Assembly (NCBI GenBank): GCA_012270805.1
Contig: JAAXHR010000177.1
Span: forward strand, 1-6,037
Direction of reading: 5' to 3'
From: Dehalococcoidia bacterium
Lineage (GTDB): Bacteria; Chloroflexota; Dehalococcoidia; Lucifugimonadales; Lucifugimonadaceae
DNA: 6,037 nucleotides
Shown: in pieces, positions 1-5,930 of the stretch
Layout: every line of letters begins with the position of its first letter
How positions within the stretch are numbered: position 1 is the first letter of the stretch
Program-made: the position numbers and the translations under genes
Notes under the pieces: model-generated
Seen by the model: the letters and a program-made list of their open reading frames with translations, nothing else
What the model was told of the DNA's origin: nothing
The model's database searches: none

Positions 1-92
1 CTCACACGGCCCCGCGCGAACCGATGATCGGGCATGCGCCTCGAAATCCTTCAAATCCTGGTTCAGACATTCCACCCCCTCTGCCTATCGGC

Positions 93-116
93 GTCTCCCC
101 CGCGAGCGGGGGAGAC
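93..116. repeat. Perfect 11-bp hairpin (REP-like or terminator-like)
   Basis: The arm GTCTCCCCCGC (93-103) is exactly complementary to GCGGGGGAGAC (106-116) with only GA between, so the working hairpin has about 10 bp and a small CGAG loop. No T-run follows on the plus strand, so it is not a classical intrinsic terminator. The very G/C-rich stem resembles the short extragenic palindromes dispersed in many bacterial genomes. No second copy exists in this window, so its repeat status is inferred. Confidence 0.6.
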
Positions 117-136
117 CTTCACGTGGCGCTCATAGT

Positions 137-150
137 TTTCGTCGACGAAA
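137..150. repeat. Perfect 14-bp palindrome
   Basis: TTTCGTCGACGAAA is self-complementary over all 14 bases. It sits between two G/C-rich hairpins, so it may be part of one composite palindromic element rather than a regulator site. A dimeric repressor operator is possible, but it lies more than 130 bases upstream of the likely promoter. Confidence 0.45.
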
Positions 151-159
151 GGGGCAACC

Positions 160-183
160 CTCCCCCTTCGCGAAGCAAGGGAG
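160..183. repeat. Imperfect hairpin around a 10-bp palindrome
   Basis: CTTCGCGAAG (166-175) is a perfect palindrome, flanked by CTCCC on the left (160-164) and GGGAG on the right (179-183) that can extend the stem past an asymmetric interior loop. With 93-116 and 137-150 it makes three palindromes in about 90 bases, which suggests one compound repeat unit. Confidence 0.45.
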
Positions 184-278
184 ACGCGGGAGCAAAGCGA
201 CCGCAGCGGGTGCCTGCCCCGCCAATTAAACACGCCTTCCTCAAATGTCGCTTTGACTGTGCAAATCCACATTGAAAT

Positions 279-288
279 TGGTATAAAA
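279..288 (+). promoter_or_regulatory. Candidate extended -10 promoter for the dioxygenase gene
   Basis: TGG followed by TATAAAA matches an extended -10 element (TGnTATAAT-like) and lies about 45 bases before the ATG at 333. This predicts a transcript start near 294-296 and a leader of roughly 40 bases. The TTGACT at 253-258 is a good -35 word, but its 23-base spacing is too long, so the extended -10 would have to carry most of the recognition. Confidence 0.4.
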
Positions 289-321
289 TCGGTTGCCATT
301 AAACGACATGAATCCAAATGT

Positions 322-326
322 GGAGG
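322..326 (+). promoter_or_regulatory. Shine-Dalgarno site fixing the dioxygenase start
   Basis: GGAGG ends 6 bases before the ATG at 333, an ideal spacing. The earlier in-frame ATG at 318 overlaps this site and has no SD of its own. The start at 333 is therefore preferred, and the extra five residues of the longer frame are probably untranslated leader. Confidence 0.8.
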
Positions 327-332
327 ATTGAC

Positions 333-1340
333 ATGGCTGTTGCGACGAAATCCGTCGTGAGTGATTTCCAGGAGCAAGGTTTCGTAAAGGTCAAGGGCGT
401 ACTTGATCCGGCGACGGTGCTCGACCCGATCATCGAGGAGTATGAAGGCGTCCTCGACAATCTAGCGCGGGATCTTTATGAAGACGGCGAGATCGCGTCC
501 GAGTACAAGGAGTTGCCGTTCGACGCTCGTATCTTGAAGATCTATCAGGAGACGGGGCGACAACACGCTCAATACTTTGACTTCTCGCTGCCGTTCCAGG
601 ACGTCAAGGAAGATACACCTTGCTGGTTCGGTCCTGCGGTCTTCAACGCGTTCGTGAACGAGAACTTGCTAGATGTCCTCGAACAATTGATCGGGCCAGA
701 GATTTCTTCGAACCCGGTGCAGCACGTCCGCATCAAGCCGCCGGAGAAGTACCTGCCGAAGGATACCAATGACCAGCCGATCATCGGCGCAACTCTTTGG
801 CACCAGGACCACGGCGTTGTCGTGCCCGAGGCGGATGACACCAACATGGTCACGGTGTGGTTTTCACTGACCGATACTCCGGTCGAGTCTGGACCGTTGA
901 ATGTGGTTCCTGGCACTCACCGTGGCGACCTTCTGACGCACTGCAACAACTACTCGTTTAACACGACGATGGTGCAGGGTCGGCAGATTCCCGAGAAGCT
1001 GTTCCCGTACCGGCAAGCGACGCCGTTGCCGACCGAGCGTGGCGATGTCATCTTCATGCACAAGCGAACAGTGCACGGCTCGTTGGCGAACCTGAGCGAG
1101 AATATGCGCTGGTCTTTCGACCTGCGGTACCACAACACCGGTGCGCACTCAGGCCGTGTGGCTTTCCCGGATTTCGTGGCGCGGAGCCGGTCCAACCCGG
1201 ATTCGGAATTGCGAGACCCGGTCAAGTGGCACGACATGTGGATGGACTGTCGCAATCGGATGTCGAAGATCAACCAGGGCGGACAGCACGACATTCCGTT
1301 CGGGCGTTGGGAAGACGGCCACCCCGACTGCGAGAACTAG
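333..1340 (+). CDS. Phytanoyl-CoA dioxygenase (PhyH) family protein
   Basis: Predicted cytosolic Fe(II)/2-oxoglutarate-dependent oxygenase of 335 residues, which would hydroxylate a substrate while converting 2-oxoglutarate to succinate and CO2. Numbered from the ATG at 333, the iron triad is visible as H157-x-D159 in WHQDHG and H248 in TVHGS. R259 in NMRWSF follows that His by 11 residues, the same spacing as the 2-oxoglutarate-binding Arg in human PHYH. The SGPLNVVPGTHRGDL stretch before the second His is also typical of the family. The N-terminal part (roughly 1-100) is acidic and helical, with no signal peptide. Substrate cannot be inferred: bacterial PhyH proteins act on lipids, amino acids and natural products. 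The gene stands alone, with its own promoter candidate upstream and a convergent hairpin downstream, so it is probably monocistronic and unrelated to the HNH locus. Confidence 0.92.
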   Translation: MAVATKSVVSDFQEQGFVKVKGVLDPATVLDPIIEEYEGVLDNLARDLYEDGEIASEYKELPFDARILKIYQETGRQHAQYFDFSLPFQDVKEDTPCWFGPAVFNAFVNENLLDVLEQLIGPEISSNPVQHVRIKPPEKYLPKDTNDQPIIGATLWHQDHGVVVPEADDTNMVTVWFSLTDTPVESGPLNVVPGTHRGDLLTHCNNYSFNTTMVQGRQIPEKLFPYRQATPLPTERGDVIFMHKRTVHGSLANLSENMRWSFDLRYHNTGAHSGRVAFPDFVARSRSNPDSELRDPVKWHDMWMDCRNRMSKINQGGQHDIPFGRWEDGHPDCEN

Positions 1341-1403
1341 GCGTCTGACGCCTTCGTATTGAATCCTTTGAAACCTCCCCATGTCAGACAGGGGGGAGGT
1401 TTC
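1340..1403. terminator. Convergent-gene hairpin, probable bidirectional terminator
   Basis: GAAACCTCCCC (1370-1380) pairs perfectly over 11 bp with GGGGAGGTTTC (1393-1403). The 12-base loop contains its own TGTC/GACA pairing. A second short near-palindrome, GGCGTCTGACGCC (1340-1352), begins at the last base of the dioxygenase stop. The hairpin lies 30 bases past that stop and 40 bases past the stop of the opposing protease gene, a position suited to ending both transcripts. The T-tract is only TTT inside the stem on either strand, so termination may be weak or factor-assisted. Confidence 0.6.
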
Positions 1404-1442
1404 ATGATGTTGAGCAATAGGCGCTCGCAGGTAGCACCGCTG

Positions 1443-4250
1443 TCAATTTACGGTTGCTACTTCGACCTTGATGTCTGACTCATCTGGGATGGTTTCGGGT
1501 GCTAGTATCTGCGAATCTTCACGAATCGCATCTGGAAACGTGAAGTCAATGCCGTATTGCGGCGAACGCGCTTCGATGGTGTAGGTGTCGCAGCTTCTTC
1601 GATCTCTGGGATTGAAGTTCCACGTCATCTCGTATTTCAAGATCTGGTAATTTTCGGGGTGCATTGCGATGCTGATTTCGAGGTTCAATCCTCGGCTCCA
1701 CAAGGGGTTTGGTTCATCGATATTGACTACGATTTCGATCCGATCCGCATACCGGGACACAGCAGTGTAGTCCGAAGCGTTCGCGTAAACGTTGATGTCT
1801 GCAAGCGTTTGGAGAAGCGAAGAGAACCCACCTCTGAACGTCGTCGCGTCGGTCACTCTCTGGACGTTTACATCGTTCCAATTGCGTCCACGTCTGAGCC
1901 ACCACTCGCTTTCACCCCAATCGTGCAGGTTGCCGACGTAGTAGTAGCGATCGTTGCCGTCGTGAAAATGCCGCCAAAGCGCCGCATATGGAAGCAGATT
2001 CGCAGCCTCGAGCTGCGCCCATCCAAAGTCGTGATTCCCCTGACATCCTGGCCAGCCGCCCCTGACTTCGAAACTGAAAGATTCGGCATCCATCAATGCG
2101 GCGTGGGTGCGACGCAGCAACGAGGGGGCTGACAGTTCTACAGGTTCGGGTGGGTCGTTGAGTTCGTCGGCAAAGACGATCAGATCGCGGATTTCATCGA
2201 AAGACATTCCAGGTTCTACAAGCGGATGCGCGTGAAGTGCGAATAGGCCGCGGTCCATGCCGTCGATCGTCGTGTAATTGAGCGCTTCGTAGCTCATAAT
2301 GCTGGAACGGTCGTGATGGCGATGCTGCATGTTTGTAAATGCGTGCAGCAACTCGTGGAGAGTAGTCGATCGGATCACTGTGTCTCTTTGTTTTTCGTTT
2401 TCGAAACGGTTGGACCAAATGGCGACGGTGCTGGCTGTTATTCGACCATCGTCTGCGACCCATGTTCTCGCGCAACCAGCGGAGTCTACGCAGTCCATCC
2501 CGGTCGAATCTGCGTTTTCTCGCACCACTCCAGCGTAGACCTTCAGCTGCGCTTCATTCTCCGTGGCGACGCGTTCGATCTCCAGATTTAGGAATGACGT
2601 GGCGTCTTGAAGGACTTCATCGAGTATTTTCAGGTAGTATGCATCGCCGTATGACCACAACTTGATCGCTTCACCAACGGGCCACTTTGTGACGTGTTCG
2701 CGATCCCATCCAGCGCATCCGACCCCTTCGTCGGAATCTTGGTCGTCTTGTTCGAAGTCGTCGTCGATATTTGAGGTGTCGGAAAAACAGTCCCAGACAT
2801 CGCGCTCGATGCCTGTGATCCGTTCCGGGACGGTGGTGGATATGGATTTCGGTTCTGTCGCTCCGTAGCTGATCGCCAAGTTGGTTTCCCCGCTTGGCAG
2901 CCTGAGAGTCCGTTTGATCACCGTTGGATAGACATCCGTCTCCTTTTCGACGGAGAACTCAGCACCGCAGCCGTCAACTGTTACATCATCCAGAGAGCAC
3001 TCGACTACGACCAGTTGTGGTTCGTTGGTTCCGTTGTTCACGAACGTCAGGTCTAGATCCACGTTTGCGGACCCGTCGCTCCAGTAGGTTGCGACTTCGG
3101 GCGTCGCGATCTTGCTCAATGTCCAAACGAGATCAGGCTCATCAGGCACTTCGATTATGTGGTCGATGGCGTTGAGATTCCCCCATCGGAAGGTATCCTC
3201 GTCCTCAACGGCGAAGATGCGTATCGGAGTGCTTCCGATCGGCAACCAAAGACGCATCTCAGTCTCGACGGATCCGCCTGCTGATATCTCATCAGATTGG
3301 CTTGAGGTCGAGCAGCTGTCTTCCCATTGACCGTCGCATCCTACCCCGATGTAGAAGGTGTTGGCATCGTCAACACCCTCGTTCGTCACTTCGACGGTTA
3401 CTGACATCAAGGCGTTCCCTTCGCCATCCCAACCCAGGCTCTCGGTGGCGACGACGTTCGTGTGAAGATCGATGAATTCGACGTCTAGGGACAGATCGGC
3501 CGAGTTGTTGTCGAGTACGCCTTCTATGGTTGATGTGCCCGCCTTGAATGAGAAGTGGTAAGAGCCGGGTTGGACTTGTAGCGGTATCACTTCCGTAATT
3601 GTCTGGGCAGGCGCGATGTTTGGAATAATGCCCACGTAAACTACTCTGCCGGAGGAATCGACTGAAGAGTTGCTCCAAGTAGCGGACAATATCAAATCGC
3701 TGGCGGTTAAGGTACCTAAGTTGCTGACTGCGATGACGAATTCGACGGTTCTGCCGCGTTTCACACGGTGTTCAATAATCTCGACGAAAATGTCAGCACT
3801 AGCAACCGAGACAGATCGTGACACCTCCGATTCGGCTAGGATCACGCTGATGGTGTGTTCTCCGGGACTCAAATGGAAGCTGAAAGTGAAGATTAACGTC
3901 TGTCCGGCTTGCAAAGCAGTGACGATGTATGCGAGTTGTTTATCGCCGCCATCGATTTGGTAATCGACTCTTTGCACGCCTGAAAAATCAGTGTCACTGG
4001 AGTTGACAATAGTGACCCGAGCGTCGTAAGTGACGACGCTTGCGGATACGCCGGATTGAGTGATCGTGAGGTTTTGGATGGCCAAACCCGTAGACGGTGA
4101 TTGGGCGCTTGCTCGTGACACGAGCCCGAACGTCGCCACCAGGACAGTGATTAACGTCGCGAGGGTTAGTAGAACGAATCGTTTATTCACGGATGCGAGA
4201 GATCGATTAGTCATGGAACTAGGAGTAACTAGATAGGTCATCTGTTTCAT
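1443..4250 (-). CDS. Exported CARDB-repeat protein with metzincin-like protease domain
   Basis: A 935-residue secreted or surface protein. Residues 23-49 form a signal peptide (KR, hydrophobic core from FVLLTL, then SRASA), with likely cleavage after A49. Residues about 55-475 contain about four beta-rich repeats typical of CARDB/Ig-like adhesion modules (NSSDTDFSG, VSNLGTLTASD, VTNEGVDDAN, FVNNGTNEPQ mark the conserved turns). A very acidic linker follows (491-509). The protease-like domain, about 515-680, has H632-E633-L-L-H636, a candidate third zinc ligand at H643 (or H645/H646), and SIMSY at 650-654 resembling a metzincin Met-turn. Residues about 705-910 resemble LolA/LppX-type lipoprotein folds (weak, by pattern only). 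Several Cys pairs suggest disulfides outside the cytoplasm. The ATG at 4250 overlaps the HNH stop as ATGA and has AAAGGA 11 bases upstream. M13 would give a tidier signal peptide but has no SD. Substrate unknown. Confidence 0.85.
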   Translation of the reverse strand: MKQMTYLVTPSSMTNRSLASVNKRFVLLTLATLITVLVATFGLVSRASAQSPSTGLAIQNLTITQSGVSASVVTYDARVTIVNSSDTDFSGVQRVDYQIDGGDKQLAYIVTALQAGQTLIFTFSFHLSPGEHTISVILAESEVSRSVSVASADIFVEIIEHRVKRGRTVEFVIAVSNLGTLTASDLILSATWSNSSVDSSGRVVYVGIIPNIAPAQTITEVIPLQVQPGSYHFSFKAGTSTIEGVLDNNSADLSLDVEFIDLHTNVVATESLGWDGEGNALMSVTVEVTNEGVDDANTFYIGVGCDGQWEDSCSTSSQSDEISAGGSVETEMRLWLPIGSTPIRIFAVEDEDTFRWGNLNAIDHIIEVPDEPDLVWTLSKIATPEVATYWSDGSANVDLDLTFVNNGTNEPQLVVVECSLDDVTVDGCGAEFSVEKETDVYPTVIKRTLRLPSGETNLAISYGATEPKSISTTVPERITGIERDVWDCFSDTSNIDDDFEQDDQDSDEGVGCAGWDREHVTKWPVGEAIKLWSYGDAYYLKILDEVLQDATSFLNLEIERVATENEAQLKVYAGVVRENADSTGMDCVDSAGCARTWVADDGRITASTVAIWSNRFENEKQRDTVIRSTTLHELLHAFTNMQHRHHDRSSIMSYEALNYTTIDGMDRGLFALHAHPLVEPGMSFDEIRDLIVFADELNDPPEPVELSAPSLLRRTHAALMDAESFSFEVRGGWPGCQGNHDFGWAQLEAANLLPYAALWRHFHDGNDRYYYVGNLHDWGESEWWLRRGRNWNDVNVQRVTDATTFRGGFSSLLQTLADINVYANASDYTAVSRYADRIEIVVNIDEPNPLWSRGLNLEISIAMHPENYQILKYEMTWNFNPRDRRSCDTYTIEARSPQYGIDFTFPDAIREDSQILAPETIPDESDIKVEVATVN

Positions 4251-4978
4251 TCGTGAAACAGTCCTTTATAACTCGCTCGTAACCACAACCCACCCGAGAA
4301 GGCGGCTGAGAATATAAGGCCGAATACCAATACTTCACTCGCAATGCTTTGGAACCACATGCCACCGATGACTGCGAAGATGATGGTACCACCGATGATT
4401 ATGATGGGGATCGCTGACCGCAACCGTTGTTTCGGTGTTAGGTAGGGATTGCGGTTCACATCGCGCACGTTTTCGTGCGCGGTTGTCGATCTCATCACGT
4501 CGCCGAAGTGTCTCTGGTCGATGACTATGCGCGGTGGAACTTTAACGGCTGGCAACAGTTCGGCATATCGTTCCCTAAACTCGTCATCACTGTGATTCCC
4601 TTTGCGGGCGTTGCATCTTCCGCACAGTGCTTGCAGGTTCTCGTAGTCATTGCTCCCTCCGCGGGATATTGGGAACTTGTGATCGATCTGGAGATTGGAT
4701 CTCCGTAGGCTACATCCGCAATACATGCACTTCCAACGCTGTTGGCTTGCGATGTCGGATCGCACTTCGTGCGGGAAGCGCACACGACGCGTCGGTTTGG
4801 ATGCACGATCTGCACTGGTGGATGTCATGATTATCCACAGCGATACATCCAACACGAAGAGAGTGGTTGCACGTGTCGCGATCCAAAGCCACACCATTGC
4901 CGTCAAGTACCACTTGCGTTGCGACCCATCTTCAACATGCTGGCTTGATGTTTGCTGCTCAATTTCGTTTTGGTTCAC
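4247..4978 (-). CDS. Membrane-anchored HNH (HNN-type) endonuclease, copy 1
   Basis: A 243-residue protein with an HNH nuclease domain between membrane segments. Residues about 23-51 form one hydrophobic helix, then a basic stretch (RASKPTRRVR). The HNH domain spans about 70-140: zinc-type C84-x2-C87, D99-H100 (QIDHKFPIS), N114 in YENLQ, and C119-x2-C122-N123 with K126. The third His is an Asn, as in many active HNH proteins. Two more helices lie at about 189-209 (AIPIIIIGGTIIFAVIGG) and 216-234. Basic residues favour a cytoplasmic nuclease domain. The GTG start is supported by AAGGAG at 4993-4988. The stop overlaps the ATG of the exported protease by four bases. The protein is paralogous to the one at 5232-5912: both share the ALCxRCN block, a DEF-x-ER segment, an R-[AS]-T-x-x-HE element and a C-terminal helical pair. 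Probable DNA cleavage or nicking is inferred from the family; the membrane tether is unusual. Target and role are unknown. Confidence 0.88.
   Translation of the reverse strand: MNQNEIEQQTSSQHVEDGSQRKWYLTAMVWLWIATRATTLFVLDVSLWIIMTSTSADRASKPTRRVRFPHEVRSDIASQQRWKCMYCGCSLRRSNLQIDHKFPISRGGSNDYENLQALCGRCNARKGNHSDDEFRERYAELLPAVKVPPRIVIDQRHFGDVMRSTTAHENVRDVNRNPYLTPKQRLRSAIPIIIIGGTIIFAVIGGMWFQSIASEVLVFGLIFSAAFSGGLWLRASYKGLFHE
4262..4267 (-). promoter_or_regulatory. Ribosome binding site for the exported protease, inside the HNH gene
   Basis: On the minus strand AAAGGA lies within the last codons of the HNH gene (encoding YKG), 11 bases before the ATG at 4250. The spacing is slightly long. Together with the ATGA overlap it points to re-initiation or coupled translation. 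Confidence 0.5.
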
Positions 4979-4987
4979 AGGGCTTTA

Positions 4988-4993
4988 CTCCTT
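4988..4993 (-). promoter_or_regulatory. Shine-Dalgarno site of HNH copy 1
   Basis: AAGGAG on the minus strand ends 9 bases before the GTG at 4978. This decides the start in favour of GTG 4978, so the N-terminal hydrophobic helix is part of the protein. It argues against the internal Met51, which would remove that helix. Confidence 0.75.
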
Positions 4994-5015
4994 GAGACGG
5001 TTTTAGTCAGTGCGC

Positions 5016-5084
5016 TCATTCAATAGGCAACTGCGCCGCACCAGCAAAGAGAACGAATGCCGAAACAATGGGAACTCGTCGCAT
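5016..5084 (-). CDS. Predicted 22-residue hydrophobic leader peptide
   Basis: A short minus-strand frame opens with ATG at 5084 and ends with TGA at 5018-5016. It is preceded by a perfect SD, AAGGAGG, at 6 bases, stronger than that of any full gene in the window. The peptide begins MRRVPIV, has a hydrophobic core (SAFVLFAGAA) and ends QLPIE, so it looks like a tiny membrane-inserting or signal-like peptide. It lies 37 bases before the GTG of HNH copy 1 on the same strand, so it should share that transcript. It could be a regulatory leader whose translation controls the downstream genes, a small membrane partner of the HNH proteins, or chance. No run of one amino acid suggests amino-acid attenuation. 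The coding assignment rests on the SD and composition only. Confidence 0.5.
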   Translation of the reverse strand: MRRVPIVSAFVLFAGAAQLPIE

Positions 5085-5089
5085 GAGAC

Positions 5090-5158
5090 GCCTCCTTGGG
5101 CTCGGAACTGCTTTCTTGCCACAGGCGGCAGTCCGTGAACGAGCCGAAACAAGGAGGC
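5090..5158 (-). promoter_or_regulatory. Nested hairpin sequestering the leader-peptide SD
   Basis: On the minus strand GCCTCCTTG (5158-5150) pairs with CAAGGAGGC (5098-5090), 9 bp. After a 4-base bulge, GGCTCG pairs with CGAGCC (5145-5140 with 5104-5099), 6 bp. Inside are ACTGC/GCAGT (5132-5128 with 5111-5107) and a small GCC/GGC tip. The outer 3' arm is exactly the SD AAGGAGG of the leader peptide, so folding of a minus-strand RNA would hide that ribosome site behind an anti-SD. This is the arrangement of a translational switch or thermosensor. It matches no riboswitch consensus I recognise. The pairing also exists in DNA, so a recombination or transposase site is an alternative. Confidence 0.55.
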
Positions 5159-5238
5159 ACGCGAAGTAGCTCCGAGTTGGTCGAAGTCGGCTTCAGTTCA
5201 CGGGTTTAAGGTGGTGTGACCAATACCGCCTGTGGCAA
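5116..5238. repeat. Long-range inverted repeats competing with the SD hairpin
   Basis: TTGCCACAGGCGG (5116-5128) is the exact 13-bp reverse complement of CCGCCTGTGGCAA (5226-5238). Inside it CCGTGAAC (5133-5140) pairs with GTTCACGG (5196-5203), and the adjoining AGCCGA (5142-5147) pairs with TCGGCT (5187-5192). These make one stem of about 15 bp with a small bulge, if a G-T pair at 5141/5193 is counted. The central part (5148-5186) shows no strong stem. Bases 5140-5145 are also needed by the hairpin at 5090-5158, so the two folds exclude each other. The right-hand arm covers the GTG start of HNH copy 2. The region could be a structured RNA, a switch for either divergent gene, or the ends of a small mobile element. 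Confidence 0.6.
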
Positions 5239-5912
5239 ACGAGAAGTATACTCCAACATCTACGGCTCAAGAACGTGAAAGGCAAATCTTGTTACGCTAC
5301 GCGCTCGAATTTCTGGATGGTTTCATCAAATTCATCAGGGGTGATGAACCTCGAAAGAGGTCAACTTTCTCGCATGCCTTCAGGCAACGCCTGATGAGGC
5401 GGCAACGGGGCAAATGCGTTTATTGCCGCAACATGCTCAGCCCACATGGGAAAGGCTTCACGATTGATCACATCATCCCAATTTCGGCGGGAGGCGGTGA
5501 TGAAGAAAGCAATCTTCAAGCACTTTGCCGGCGGTGCAACACATGGAAATCAGACCATACGCATGACGAATTTGCAGAGCGAATAAAGATCGGAAGAAAG
5601 AAATTGCGAGCGCAGCGCCGACCGCTAAGCCGAAAACTGATACAAGAGATCATTCGGGCAACTGATATGCACGAGGAAGTGAGGCGAAGGAAGACTCGGA
5701 GATTCCGAAAGCGATCGGCGAGGCTAGTGCTTTTCGGGTTGCTCGTCTTGGTGTCGACAGTAGTGGTATTTCAGATGTCGTCAGCATCCTCGACACCATT
5801 AGGTTTGACGCTCCTGGGGCTGACGGTTTTCTACGCCGTACTGTTGGCGGCGATGATTTTCCGAGCGAATCAGAAAAGGTACTTCAGATGGAATCCGGGA
5901 CGGCGTGGGTAG
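5232..5912 (+). CDS. Membrane-anchored HNH (HNN-type) endonuclease, copy 2
   Basis: A 226-residue paralogue of the divergent HNH protein. An N-terminal amphipathic stretch (QILLRYALEFLDGFIKFI, about 18-35) replaces the first membrane helix of copy 1. The HNH domain spans about 48-115: C62-x2-C65, D79-H80 (TIDHIIPIS), N94 in ESNLQ, C99-x2-C102-N103 and K106, again with Asn in place of the third His. A basic linker (about 117-163) leads to two helices at about 164-182 (LVLFGLLVLVSTVVVF) and 189-211, ending in a basic tail. This places the nuclease domain in the cytoplasm. The start is uncertain. GTG 5232 lies inside the 13-bp inverted repeat and lacks a well-spaced SD (AAGGTGG is 17 bases upstream). 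A TTG at 5289 has AAAGG at 6 bases and would shorten the protein by 19 residues. The gene is convergent with, and 18 bases from, the methyltransferase gene. Confidence 0.86.
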   Translation: MANEKYTPTSTAQERERQILLRYALEFLDGFIKFIRGDEPRKRSTFSHAFRQRLMRRQRGKCVYCRNMLSPHGKGFTIDHIIPISAGGGDEESNLQALCRRCNTWKSDHTHDEFAERIKIGRKKLRAQRRPLSRKLIQEIIRATDMHEEVRRRKTRRFRKRSARLVLFGLLVLVSTVVVFQMSSASSTPLGLTLLGLTVFYAVLLAAMIFRANQKRYFRWNPGRRG

Positions 5913-5930
5913 CGTGTCTACACTGATGGT

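Larger units (their letters stand above)
1..332. other. Non-coding upstream region with palindromes and promoter
   Basis: I see no credible gene here. The open frames have no SD site, overlap palindromic DNA and read as low-complexity Arg/Pro/Ser-rich peptide. Bases 1-92 show nothing I can name; eight codons in frame 1 before the TGA at 25-27 could be the tail of an upstream gene, but this is untestable from the window. Bases 93-183 hold three palindromic elements, listed separately. Bases 184-225 are G/C- and A-rich with repeated AGC/GCGAC words. Bases 240-332 become A/T-rich and carry the probable promoter and leader of the dioxygenase gene. Confidence 0.6.

Noticed and set aside
1557..2132. 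Long plus-strand open frame inside the protease gene
   Set aside because: It is a shadow of the 935-residue minus-strand gene: no SD, no recognisable domain, composition of an antisense frame.
4831..4839. TTATCCACA, a perfect DnaA-box word
   Set aside because: It is single, lies inside the HNH copy 1 coding sequence (encoding part of LWII) and has no other boxes or AT-rich unwinding region nearby, so an origin is not supported.
5020..5047. Possible minus-strand promoter TTGCTG, 16 bases, TATTGA upstream of HNH copy 1
   Set aside because: Both boxes are poor matches and it lies inside the leader-peptide frame; not strong enough to annotate.
5056..5085. Plus-strand nine-codon frame (ATG to TGA) ahead of HNH copy 2
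   Set aside because: Only a weak purine-rich site precedes it, and it overlaps the better supported minus-strand leader peptide.
5090..5238. Known riboswitch, tRNA, integron attC site or IscB/TnpB-type guide RNA
   Set aside because: I see no conserved core of a known riboswitch class, no tRNA arms, no attC core sites, and neither HNH protein has the RuvC-like part or arginine-rich bridge of IscB.
5911..5930. Weak GTGTCTACAC palindrome between the convergent HNH copy 2 and methyltransferase genes
   Set aside because: Only four base pairs with a two-base centre and no T-tract; insufficient for a terminator call.
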